6,280 nt of DNA from Deltaproteobacteria bacterium (GCA_019314155.1 JAFCZV010000116.1:1-6280); one strand, 5' to 3'. Shown: positions 1 to 6,060, counted from the first letter of the stretch. Numbers and translations are program-made. The notes: generated by a model from the letters alone, not told the origin.

Positions 1-83
1 TTTCGTTGATAGCGATAAACAACTCTGAGTTGAGCTTGCAATAATTGTCTCTTAAGTTCTACGTAGTTATCAAGTTCAGTCAT
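1..83 (-). CDS. 5' end of a divergent gene, product unknown (partial)
   Basis: Reading the minus strand from 83, an ATG opens a frame of 27 codons plus two bases that runs off the left edge without a stop. The peptide begins MTELDNYVELKRQLL and goes on through a glutamine- and arginine-rich stretch ending VYRYQR. The start is supported by a near-perfect Shine-Dalgarno AAAGGAGG (96 to 89) five bases upstream, and by a sigma70-like promoter further up (145 to 116). The visible part looks like a charged, probably helical N-terminus with no signal peptide or membrane segment. I do not recognise the family and assign no function. It is divergent from the aap operon, so a regulator is possible, but nothing in these 27 residues shows a DNA-binding fold. 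Confidence 0.7.
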   Translation of the reverse strand, partial: MTELDNYVELKRQLLQAQLRVVYRYQR

Positions 84-88
84 TTTAT

Positions 89-96
89 CCTCCTTT
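89..96 (-). promoter_or_regulatory. Strong Shine-Dalgarno of the divergent gene
   Basis: AAAGGAGG on the minus strand, five bases before the ATG at 83-81. It is the strongest ribosome-binding site in the window and is the main reason to accept the truncated minus-strand gene. Confidence 0.75.
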
Positions 97-99
97 CAG

Positions 100-113
100 T
101 TTTAAATTTAAAA
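100..113. repeat. 14-bp perfect AT palindrome
   Basis: TTTTAAATTTAAAA is its own reverse complement. It lies between the -10 of the minus-strand promoter and that gene's Shine-Dalgarno, about where its transcript would begin. It could be an operator half-site pair or simply a product of AT-rich sequence. No T-tract terminator geometry is present. Confidence 0.35.
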
Positions 114-115
114 GG

Positions 116-145
116 AGTATATACTAAACGTAAATAGCATGTCAA
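116..145 (-). promoter_or_regulatory. Predicted sigma70 promoter of the divergent gene
   Basis: On the minus strand a perfect -35 TTGACA (145 to 140) is followed 18 bases later by TATACT (121 to 116), or 16 bases later by TATATA (123 to 118). Transcription would start near 109-110, giving a leader of about 25 bases before the ATG at 83. This is the best consensus promoter in the window and it serves the gene leaving the left edge, not the aap operon. Confidence 0.65.
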
Positions 146-282
146 GTATTTATTACGTACTTTTAAGGAATATTTTATTTCTAATTTAAAGTGTAATTGC
201 CGAGGGTTGATAAGTGTAGGGACATATTTAGGTACGTCTTATCCGATCACCTATGTAGACAGATAATATCTGCTGTATCGGT

Positions 283-322
283 AAAATCAAAAAAAATCGA
301 GATCAATAATCAGTTTGATTTT
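283..322. repeat. 9-bp perfect inverted repeat, 22-base spacer
   Basis: AAAATCAAA (283-291) pairs exactly with TTTGATTTT (314-322). The spacer holds a further ATCAA (302-306) that can pair with the same right arm. The repeated ATCAA/TTGAT units could be a regulator-binding array upstream of aapJ, or an AT-rich hairpin. The repeat is visible directly; its role is inference. Confidence 0.4.
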
Positions 323-343
323 TATGAAGATGTTTGCTATTAA
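315..343 (+). promoter_or_regulatory. Candidate distal sigma70 promoter for aapJ
   Basis: TTGATT (315-320) and TATTAA (338-343) are separated by an ideal 17 bases, but each matches the consensus at only four of six positions. If used, the leader to aapJ would be about 165 bases and would include the GC-rich island. It is weaker than the proximal candidate. Confidence 0.25.
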
Positions 344-425
344 GGTGCAAGTTGGTCGGGCGTCTCATTGCCGCCATTTCCGCTGCCAATGGGTTACAAC
401 AACCCCGGACGATTTGGTTTTTGGC

Positions 426-455
426 TTGATAGACAACTGACCTGAATTTTTTAAT
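426..455 (+). promoter_or_regulatory. Candidate proximal sigma70 promoter of the aap operon
   Basis: TTGATA (426-431) and TTTAAT (450-455), each five of six to consensus, are spaced by 18 bases. Transcription would start near 461-463 and leave a leader of roughly 54 bases before the aapJ ATG, containing the 466-491 inverted repeat. No clear sigma54 (GG-N10-GC with good flanks) site was found as an alternative. Confidence 0.4.
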
Positions 456-465
456 CAATGACCCA

Positions 466-491
466 GGAGACACTTACAATCACATGTCTCC
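466..491 (+). promoter_or_regulatory. 7-bp leader hairpin upstream of the aapJ start
   Basis: GGAGACA (466-472) pairs perfectly with TGTCTCC (485-491) around a 12-base loop, ending 11 bases before the aapJ Shine-Dalgarno. The right arm's TCTCC (487-491) is also complementary to GGAGA inside that Shine-Dalgarno (505-509). Two mutually exclusive pairings are therefore possible, one leaving the ribosome site free and one covering it. Complementarity is seen directly; regulation is inferred. Confidence 0.4.
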
Positions 492-515
492 ATAAAACTG
501 GAAAGGAGAAGGGCA

Positions 516-1559
516 ATGAAAAGAACAACCCGTATGTTATTGATCGCCGTTGTGACAATATGTGGATTGCTTTTTTTGCAAATTCAAAATAGCGCAGCCG
601 AATCAACTTTGGATACGGTTAAAAAGCGAGGGTATCTGAATTGTATCATCGGGAATTCGTTTTCCGGTTTTTACACCGTCGATAAAAATGGTAAATGGTC
701 AGGCTTTGATATCGATATCGGTCGCAGTGTCGCCGCCGCTGTATTTGGCGATAAAGACAAGGTAAAATTTAAATCAGTACAATGGGCCCAAAGCTTTACA
801 TCGATCAAGAGTGGTGCCGGTGACCTCCTTTCAAAAGGTATGACGTGGACATTATCGCGGGATACCAGCCAGGGTCTGGATTTTCTGGACACATATTTTT
901 ATGATGGACAGGGTTTTATGGTTCGTAAAGATCTCGGTATCAAGTCGGCACTTGAACTCAAAGGGGCAACTGTCTGCGTTTTAACCGGCACTTCATCAGA
1001 ACTTAATCTTACGGATTTTAATCGCATAAACAATCTGGGCTTGAAGCCTGTTGTTTTTGATGATGCAGCCGTGAGGAATGCCGCCTTTTTCAACAATAAC
1101 TGTGATTGCATAACGAACGACCGATCCGGTTTAGCCGCCGCCCGATCAGCAGCTGATAATCCTAAAGATTATGTTGTTTTGCCGGAGACAATTTCAAAAG
1201 AAGCGCTCTCTTTTGCAGTTCGCCAAAACGACAGCGCCTGGGCCAATGTAGTTAAGTGGACATTTGCTGCATTGCTCGAGGCTGAAGAACTGGGCATTAC
1301 GTCCAAGAATATTGACGAGATCCGCAAAACCACAAAAAATCCAATCATCAAACGTTTTCTTGGCCTTGAGGGTGATCTTCATAAAGGTCTGGGGCTGAAA
1401 CCAGACTGGGCTTATCAGGTTATCAAGCAGGTCGGAAATTATGCTGAAGTATATGATCGCAACCTTGGACTAAACACTCCGCTGGCCCTTGATCGCAAAG
1501 GAACGCTGAACGAATTGTGGACTCGCGGCGGTTTGCTTTACTCAAAATCTTTCCGCTAA
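516..1559 (+). CDS. aapJ: General L-amino-acid ABC transporter, periplasmic substrate-binding protein AapJ
   Basis: This is the periplasmic receptor that binds L-amino acids and presents them to the AapQ-AapM permease. It has 347 residues, close to the roughly 340 usual for AapJ/BztA. Residues 1-28 form a signal peptide: a KR-rich start, a hydrophobic core at about 7-22, and likely cleavage after Ala27 or Ala28. The mature protein opens with TLDTVKKRGYLNC, followed by the family's WSGFDIDIGRSVAAAVFGD block (61-79). TWTLSRD (110-116) carries Arg115, the expected carboxylate ligand. Other hallmarks are DGQGFMVRKDLG (130-141), TGTSSELNL (157-165), ND (201-202, expected amino-group ligand), VLPETISKE (221-229), GLGL..DWAYQVIKQVGNYAEV (291-312) and LWTRGGL (334-340). 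Typical members read SRNTTWT at 106-112; here it is SKGMTWT, closer to the GMT of other polar amino-acid binding proteins. The ATG is fixed by AAGGAG (503-508), seven bases upstream. It is the first gene of the operon. Confidence 0.93.
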   Translation: MKRTTRMLLIAVVTICGLLFLQIQNSAAESTLDTVKKRGYLNCIIGNSFSGFYTVDKNGKWSGFDIDIGRSVAAAVFGDKDKVKFKSVQWAQSFTSIKSGAGDLLSKGMTWTLSRDTSQGLDFLDTYFYDGQGFMVRKDLGIKSALELKGATVCVLTGTSSELNLTDFNRINNLGLKPVVFDDAAVRNAAFFNNNCDCITNDRSGLAAARSAADNPKDYVVLPETISKEALSFAVRQNDSAWANVVKWTFAALLEAEELGITSKNIDEIRKTTKNPIIKRFLGLEGDLHKGLGLKPDWAYQVIKQVGNYAEVYDRNLGLNTPLALDRKGTLNELWTRGGLLYSKSFR

Positions 1560-1571
1560 AAAAGATCAGCA

Positions 1572-1617
1572 AGGAAAACGGATTCCTATCAACACTGTTG
1601 AAGATTCTGTCTTTTTT
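1572..1617 (+). terminator. Weak stem-loops plus T6 after aapJ, possible partial terminator
   Basis: Just past the aapJ stop lie two short hairpins, AGGAA/TTCCT (1572-1576 and 1583-1587) and TCAAC/GTTGA with a 3-base loop (1589-1593 and 1597-1601), then TTTTTT at 1612-1617. The stems are only five pairs, and ten bases separate the second stem from the T-run, so this is not a textbook terminator. Partial termination here would raise binding-protein output over the permeases, but that is inference. Confidence 0.25.
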
Positions 1618-1628
1618 GCACGTTAAAC

Positions 1629-1681
1629 GCATGGCCTGGCACATTGATGCGGCAACCCTTTGAATAAGGGACAGGCCATGC
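1629..1681 (+). promoter_or_regulatory. Intergenic stem-loop between aapJ and aapQ
   Basis: GCATGGCCTG (1629-1638) pairs perfectly with CAGGCCATGC (1672-1681). Nested inside, CCCTT (1656-1660) pairs with AAGGG (1666-1670) around TGAAT. The outer stem is GC-rich and should be stable, and there is no T-run behind it. Structured RNA after the binding-protein gene is common in ABC importer operons, where it protects the upstream transcript from 3' decay (as with the malE-malF repeats). By analogy it would favour AapJ over the downstream subunits. Confidence 0.55.
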
Positions 1682-1755
1682 TGTCTAAAATAGGGTGTAA
1701 AGAGCACTTTGAATGTTTGGCCGAATGGTTCAAAGACCTACATGCATCATTTTGA
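1678..1755 (+). CDS. Possible 25-codon small ORF in the aapJ-aapQ gap (doubtful)
   Basis: An ATG at 1678, inside the right arm of the intergenic hairpin, opens a 25-codon frame beginning MLSKIGCKEHFECLAEWF and ending at TGA 1753-1755. A weak purine stretch AAGGGA (1666-1671) lies six bases upstream, but it is part of the hairpin stem. I recognise no family, and an ORF this short is expected by chance. It is listed only because it follows a possible ribosome site and could couple structure and translation. Confidence 0.12.
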   Translation: MLSKIGCKEHFECLAEWFKDLHASF

Positions 1756-1827
1756 TTTTAAACCTTGTTTTAACTTTTCCCATAATGTAAGTGATGAGCA
1801 TCAGAACCCAGAATAAGTAAGAAGGAA

Positions 1828-2973
1828 ATGCTTAATACTACCTCCTTTCGCGCTACAGTAATACAGGCTATCGTCATTATTGTTGCAATTAGTATTGGTT
1901 ATTACCTTTTTTCCAATGTTGTCGCCAATCTCCGGCAAATGGAGCTCCCCTTCGGGTTTGACTTTATCAATGCTACAGCGGGGTTTGACGTCAGCTGGTC
2001 GCTTATACCATATGATCCTTCCATGTCATACGGTCGTGTGTATCTGGTAGGAATTGTCAACACGCTACTATTATCAGCGTTCATCGTTGCTTTTTCAACC
2101 GTGCTTGGCTTTATTATCGGAATCATGCGCCTGTCGTCAAACCTTCTGGTGGCCCAATTTGCTCGGTGGTATGTTGAGTTTTTCCGTAATGTACCACTGC
2201 TCATTCAAATCGTGTTCTGGTTTATCGTCGTTTTTTCCACCCTTCCCGTACCAAGACAAAGCTACAGTCTTTTCAATACGTTTTTTTTAAACAACCGGGG
2301 ATTCTATTTTCCAGCGCCGGTTTTTGAGCCCGGTTTTTTCTGGACGTTTATTACAGCTGTATTAGCGATCATTTGTTTTATCATTTTACTGAAGTGGTCG
2401 CGATCGTATCACAGACGCACAGGGAATCGGCTGCCTTATTATTACCCAATATTTTTTGCATTACCGACCATTGTAACGGTGGTATTCTTATTGACGGGAA
2501 AGCCGTTGCACTGGATCGTGCCAAAATTAAAAAGATTTAACTTTGAAGACGGGTCTTTTATACCAATAGCCTTTGCCGCTGCATTTGTGGCAATGACGAT
2601 TTATCGTTCCGCAGCGATCGGAGAAACGGTGCGTGCCGGTATTCAATCGATTCATCCGGGGCAGATTGAAGCCGCATCGGCGATAGGTTTTCCCCGGATA
2701 AAAACCCTGTGGTTCATTATTATTCCGCAAGCAGCGCGTGCTATTTTGCCGCCGATGATCAATCAATGGCTTACAGCTGTCAAAGAATCCTCATTGGCAG
2801 TAGCGATTGGCTTTCCAGAACTTGTCTCGGTGTTCATGCAGACCTCCCTCAATCAGACTGGGCGTGCCATCGAAATTGTGTTGATGGTGATGGGATTTTA
2901 CATGATTACCAGCTTGACGATATCATTCTTTTTGAATCAATATAATAAACGTATTCAGTTGCAGGAGAAGTAA
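1828..2973 (+). CDS. aapQ: General L-amino-acid ABC transporter permease AapQ
   Basis: Inner-membrane permease of the Aap/Bzt importer, forming the translocation path with AapM. The 381 residues are near the 380-400 typical for AapQ. Hydrophobic segments lie at about 12-30, 72-100, 122-140, 168-189, 206-222, 244-264, 290-310 and 348-368. The family marker ATAGFD...SLIPYDP..SYGR occurs at 49-70, and FRNVPLLIQI at 119-128. The FFLNNRG motif is at 152-158. The EAA loop that docks the ATPase is at 281-300: EAA, Gly287 and Pro300. The KESSLAVAIGFPELVSV block (319-335) is typical. The ATG is the first possible start after an in-frame TGA (1795-1797), but the only purine motif, AAGGAA, abuts it with almost no spacing, so initiation may be weak. 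It ends one base before aapM begins. Confidence 0.92.
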   Translation: MLNTTSFRATVIQAIVIIVAISIGYYLFSNVVANLRQMELPFGFDFINATAGFDVSWSLIPYDPSMSYGRVYLVGIVNTLLLSAFIVAFSTVLGFIIGIMRLSSNLLVAQFARWYVEFFRNVPLLIQIVFWFIVVFSTLPVPRQSYSLFNTFFLNNRGFYFPAPVFEPGFFWTFITAVLAIICFIILLKWSRSYHRRTGNRLPYYYPIFFALPTIVTVVFLLTGKPLHWIVPKLKRFNFEDGSFIPIAFAAAFVAMTIYRSAAIGETVRAGIQSIHPGQIEAASAIGFPRIKTLWFIIIPQAARAILPPMINQWLTAVKESSLAVAIGFPELVSVFMQTSLNQTGRAIEIVLMVMGFYMITSLTISFFLNQYNKRIQLQEK

Positions 2974-2974
2974 T

Positions 2975-4318
2975 TTGGGTAATCAAACAAGACCAAGAGC
3001 GGAACTGCTGGAATTTATACCCCGTCCAAACCGTCCTCCTGTAGTCGTCACTTATGGTTTTACTGGATGGTTAAAGAAAAACCTGTTTGGTAGTTTCTGG
3101 AATACGTTGTTGACTATTGCAGTCTTCATCTTACTTTATCTACTCCTGAAGCCTTTCTTGGAATGGTCTGTTTTAAAAGCTGTTTGGGTTGCGTCGACGC
3201 GCCGCGAATGCTTGGAAATAAGTCCAGATGGGGCTTGCTGGGCAGGGGTCATAAGTTGGTTTAACAATTTGATTTATGGCCGTTACCCGAATGACCTGCA
3301 ATGGAGAGTAAACCTGAGTTTTGGCATCGGCATCATCTGGCTTATACCCTTTGCATTAAAAAAAGTAAAAAACAAAATTGTCATCGGTATCCTGGCGGTA
3401 GTTCTGTATCCCTTTTTGGCCAGTTATCTATTTCTTGGGGGGGATCGGAGCTCCCTGCACTACTTCATTGCCTGTATGGCACCGGCCTACCTGCTGATGG
3501 TTTACATCAATATCATTCTGAACTACACAGGCTATCAGCAACTCGGGCAATACCTTGAACCATTAATTGAGCGCGTTTCCCGAAAAAAAACGACTTTTTT
3601 AAGTCAACTGACATGTCTGCTGGTATTGAGTCTTTTAGCTGTGTTCATTTTTCAAGGCGTCCACCTCAAACATGTTCCTTTCGATAGGTGGGGTGGTCTA
3701 TTTTTAACCGTCATCATTTCCGGTTTTGCAATTGTAATGGCTCTGCCGATAGGTATTATGCTCGCCTTGGGCCGGCGGTCAAAGATGCCGGTTATAAAGT
3801 GGTTTTCAATTGCTGTAATCGAATTGGTGCGATCGGTTCCCATGATCACTGTTTTGTTCATGTCTGTGACAATGATGCCGTTGTTTTTTCCAAATACAAT
3901 TGACCTGAATAAATTAGCCCAGGTGATCATAGCCGTATGCGTATTTGCCGGTGCTTACATGGCAGAAACGGTTAGAGGTGGTTTGCAGTCTATCCCCCTG
4001 GACCAATTTGATGCCGCTAAGTCGGTGGGCCTTGGTTATTGGTATACAATGATCCTCGTTATTTTGCCCCAGGCATTGAAAGCTATGATTCCAAATATTG
4101 TAACATCCTTTATCAGCATGTTCAAAGACACAACGCTGGTATCCATTATCGGCCTCTTTGATATTCTGTTAATGGCCCGAAACATATCCATCGATAAAAA
4201 CTGGTATGGCCTTCATAGCGAGCCATTGGTAGCCATTTCTTTTTTGTTCTTTATTGTTTGCTACGGCATGTCGCAATACAGCCAGCATTTAGAAAAAAAA
4301 TTAAAGCTAAATCCTTGA
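2975..4318 (+). CDS. aapM: General L-amino-acid ABC transporter permease AapM (enlarged)
   Basis: Second inner-membrane permease, partner of AapQ. It starts at TTG 2975, one base after the aapQ stop; AGGAG (2963-2967) lies seven bases upstream inside the end of aapQ, so translation is probably coupled. Family blocks include AVWVASTRRECL (69-80), GACWAGVISWF (86-96), GRYPNDLQWR (102-111), the long DRWGGLFLTVIISGF helix (237-251) and ELVRSVPMITVLFM (283-296). The ATPase-docking loop has Asp for Glu: DAAKSVGLGY (346-355) then ILPQAL (363-368). FKDTTLVSIIGLFDIL (383-398) is also typical. At 447 residues it is about 60 longer than the roughly 385 usual for AapM. The excess seems to lie between about 130 and 235, with extra hydrophobic segments near 135-154, 162-182 and 210-227. 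Confidence in family is high; the extra segment's purpose is unknown. Confidence 0.92.
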   Translation: MGNQTRPRAELLEFIPRPNRPPVVVTYGFTGWLKKNLFGSFWNTLLTIAVFILLYLLLKPFLEWSVLKAVWVASTRRECLEISPDGACWAGVISWFNNLIYGRYPNDLQWRVNLSFGIGIIWLIPFALKKVKNKIVIGILAVVLYPFLASYLFLGGDRSSLHYFIACMAPAYLLMVYINIILNYTGYQQLGQYLEPLIERVSRKKTTFLSQLTCLLVLSLLAVFIFQGVHLKHVPFDRWGGLFLTVIISGFAIVMALPIGIMLALGRRSKMPVIKWFSIAVIELVRSVPMITVLFMSVTMMPLFFPNTIDLNKLAQVIIAVCVFAGAYMAETVRGGLQSIPLDQFDAAKSVGLGYWYTMILVILPQALKAMIPNIVTSFISMFKDTTLVSIIGLFDILLMARNISIDKNWYGLHSEPLVAISFLFFIVCYGMSQYSQHLEKKLKLNP

Positions 4319-4335
4319 TGTAGAGTAATAAATTT

Positions 4336-5109
4336 GTGAAAAAATCATCTGAAAAAAACAGTTCCGGCAACATCGCCATCGAAGTCAACGGAATTAACAA
4401 ATGGTTTGGTAAATTCCATGTTCTTAAAGACATTTCGATGTCAGTTTCAGAAAACGAGATTATTGTTATTTGCGGGCCTTCGGGATCAGGAAAATCGACC
4501 TTTATCCGATGCATCAATCATCTGGAAACTTACCAGGAAGGCTCTGTCTTTATATTCGGTCAAGAAATTGGAAATGACAAAGGAAGTTCGACGATCATAC
4601 GTGAAAATGTTGGCATGCTGTTTCAAAGTTTCAACCTGTTTCCGCATTTGACTGTAATAAAAAACTGTACACTGGGCCCTATTTGGTTGAGAAATATACC
4701 CGAAACCAAAGCCATTGAACAATCCATGGCCTTGCTGGACAGGGTTGGGGTTGCTAATTTAGCATCAAAATACCCCGGCCAAATATCGGGAGGGCAACAG
4801 CAACGCGTCGCAATTGCTCGCTCACTGGCCATGGAACCCAAAATAATGCTTTTTGACGAGCCGACATCTGCCCTGGATCCTGAAATGATCAAAGAGGTTC
4901 TGGATGTGATGATTGATTTAGCCGAATCGGGCATGACCATGATGTGTGTAACTCACGAAACGCAATTTGCCCACCGGGTCGCCGATCGAGTAGTATTTAT
5001 GGATGTTGGGGAAATCGTTGAGATAGGCCCTCCAGATCAAGTACTGAAAAATCCAAAGTGGGACAGGACAAGTCAATTTATAGAGCATGTTTTAAGTCAT
5101 AAATCATAA
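4336..5109 (+). CDS. aapP: Amino-acid ABC transporter ATP-binding protein, first copy (divergent AapP)
   Basis: Cytoplasmic ATPase that powers amino-acid import, 257 residues as usual for AapP. Walker [10 protein letters not shown] is at 47-55, the Q-loop Gln97 in [13 protein letters not shown], and the signature ISGGQQQR at 150-157 (Ile in place of the usual Leu). Walker B IMLFDEP is at 170-176 with catalytic Glu175, the D-loop SALD at 178-181, and the H-loop His207. All catalytic residues are present. It departs from standard AapP around the H-loop (THETQFA rather than THEMGFA) and at the C-terminus (RTSQFIEHVL rather than [10 protein letters not shown]). The start is GTG at 4336, 17 bases after aapM, with only a weak AGAG upstream. 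It is the earliest usable start, because an in-frame ATG at 4318 is followed at once by TAG. By eye it shares a little over half its residues with the second ATPase. Confidence 0.9.
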   Translation: MKKSSEKNSSGNIAIEVNGINKWFGKFHVLKDISMSVSENEIIVICGPSGSGKSTFIRCINHLETYQEGSVFIFGQEIGNDKGSSTIIRENVGMLFQSFNLFPHLTVIKNCTLGPIWLRNIPETKAIEQSMALLDRVGVANLASKYPGQISGGQQQRVAIARSLAMEPKIMLFDEPTSALDPEMIKEVLDVMIDLAESGMTMMCVTHETQFAHRVADRVVFMDVGEIVEIGPPDQVLKNPKWDRTSQFIEHVLSHKS

Positions 5110-5133
5110 TTTTGAATCTGCACTAACCTATAA

Positions 5134-5256
5134 AAAAAGACCATAACAATCATTCTCTTTACCGCAGCGTACAATGCCGAGGTTGTCCAGGGGGGACTGC
5201 AGGGGATGAGTAAGGGACAATATGAGGCAGCCGAATCCATATCTTTTTACCCATAA
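5134..5256 (+). pseudogene. Relic of an AapM-like amino-acid permease (EAA-loop fragment)
   Basis: Between the two ATPase genes is a 40-codon open stretch bounded by TAA at 5131-5133 and TAA at 5254-5256. It reads ...IILFTAAYNAEVVQGG, then LQGMSKGQYEAAESI before decaying. This is the cytoplasmic EAA loop of polar amino-acid permeases. By eye it matches AapM residues 324-352 of this window at 14 of 29 positions, and AapQ less well. There is no start codon before the conserved part, and neither the upstream membrane segments nor the following helix (GLGYW...ILPQAL) can be found in the flanking bases. The Arg of the usual VRGG is Gln. It is most simply a remnant of a second permease deleted on both sides. 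A functional small protein is unlikely. Confidence 0.8.
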
Positions 5257-5286
5257 TTATCGGGAAATTGATTTGAGAGTTTCATC

Positions 5287-6060
5287 ATGAATGCGGAAAA
5301 TACAGCAAAGACGGTTGACGTCATTGAAAATGAAAGCATCATCGAAATCCTTAACATGCACAAATGGTACGGTGATTTTCATGTGTTGAACGATATCAAT
5401 CTGAACGTCAAGACCAAAGAGCGGATTGTCATCTGTGGTCCCTCAGGCTCTGGAAAATCGACCCTCATCCGTTGCATTAACCGGCTCGAGGAACACCAAC
5501 AGGGCCAGATTATCGTCGACGGTATCGAGTTGACGAACAACATCAAAAATATTGAAAAGATCCGCGCCGAAGTCGGCATGGTGTTCCAACATTTCAATCT
5601 CTTTCCTCATCTTACCATTGTCGAAAATCTAACCCTTGGCCCCATATGGGCCCGAAAGGTGCTCAAAAAAGAGGCCGAAGAGACCGCCATGTATTATCTG
5701 GAAAAGGTGCACATTGCCGAACAGGCAAGAAAATATCCCGGGCAGTTATCAGGCGGACAGCAGCAACGGGTTGCCATTGCGCGAAGCCTCTGCATGGCAC
5801 CAAAAGTGATGCTGTTTGATGAACCCACATCGGCGCTCGATCCTGAGATGGTTAAAGAGGTTTTAGACGTCATGATTGATCTTGCCCGAGAAGGCATGAC
5901 CATGATCGTAGTTTCCCATGAAATGGGATTTGCCAAAAGTGTGGCCCATAGGGTTCTTTTTATGGACTATGGACAAATCGTGGAGGGCAACACCCCCAAA
6001 GAATTCTTTGAAAACCCGCAGCACGACCGCACAAAACTATTCTTGAGCCAAATCCTTTGA
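5287..6060 (+). CDS. aapP: General L-amino-acid ABC transporter ATP-binding protein AapP, second copy
   Basis: A second complete 257-residue ATPase of the same family. Walker [10 protein letters not shown] is at 51-59, Q-loop Gln101 in [13 protein letters not shown], signature LSGGQQQR at 154-161, Walker B VMLFDEP at 174-180 with Glu179, D-loop SALD at 182-185, and H-loop His211 in SHEMGFA. The C-terminus [11 protein letters not shown] and the IVVSHEMGF region are those of typical AapP, so this copy, not the one next to aapM, looks like the canonical subunit. The ATG at 5287 has a modest GAGAG (5275-5279) seven bases upstream. It follows the permease relic, with 177 bases between the two ATPase genes and no convincing promoter or terminator there, so it is probably co-transcribed. 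It could pair with itself, with the first ATPase, or serve another permease. Confidence 0.92.
   Translation: MNAENTAKTVDVIENESIIEILNMHKWYGDFHVLNDINLNVKTKERIVICGPSGSGKSTLIRCINRLEEHQQGQIIVDGIELTNNIKNIEKIRAEVGMVFQHFNLFPHLTIVENLTLGPIWARKVLKKEAEETAMYYLEKVHIAEQARKYPGQLSGGQQQRVAIARSLCMAPKVMLFDEPTSALDPEMVKEVLDVMIDLAREGMTMIVVSHEMGFAKSVAHRVLFMDYGQIVEGNTPKEFFENPQHDRTKLFLSQIL

Larger units (their letters stand above)
84..515. other. Divergent intergenic regulatory region
   Basis: This 432-base gap separates two divergent genes. Its left half is AT-rich and holds the minus-strand promoter, a small dyad (CAGAT-AAT-ATCTG, 260-272) and a GATAAG...CTTATC pair (209-214 and 238-243). A GC-rich island (36 of 60 bases G or C, 351-410) interrupts it. 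The right end holds the candidate aapJ promoters and leader. Short open frames exist on both strands (324-440 plus, 473-303 minus) but have no convincing ribosome-binding site. I see no tRNA, CRISPR or insertion sequence here. Confidence 0.6.

Noticed and set aside
358..375. GG-N10-GC spacing suggesting a sigma54 promoter for aapJ
   Set aside because: Only the GG and TTGC cores match; the flanking TGGCAC element does not, and no enhancer-like sites are seen.
324..440. Plus-strand frame of 38 codons in the upstream gap
   Set aside because: No Shine-Dalgarno before the ATG, and the composition (many His, Cys, Arg, Trp) is unlike a natural protein.
303..473. Minus-strand frame of 56 codons from a GTG at 473, ending TGA at 305-303, with a central PLAAEMAAMRRPTNLH stretch
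   Set aside because: No ribosome-binding site, GTG start only, overlaps both candidate aapJ promoters, and no recognisable family. Its length is within what chance allows.
1752..1786. TTGATT and CATAAT as an internal promoter for aapQ
   Set aside because: The spacing is 23 bases, and the alternative TTGTTT gives 10, both outside the working range.
5112..5134. TTGAAT and TATAAA as a separate promoter for the second ATPase
   Set aside because: The spacing is only 11 bases, too short for a sigma70 promoter.
5241..5276. Continuation of the permease relic in another frame ([11 protein letters not shown])
   Set aside because: The peptide is hydrophobic but does not match the helix that follows the EAA loop in the permeases, so a simple frameshift is not supported.
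5694..5936. Long minus-strand open frames inside the ATPase genes, also at 4623-4940
   Set aside because: They are antisense shadows of the conserved ATPase coding sequence; both copies give similar antisense peptides for that reason.
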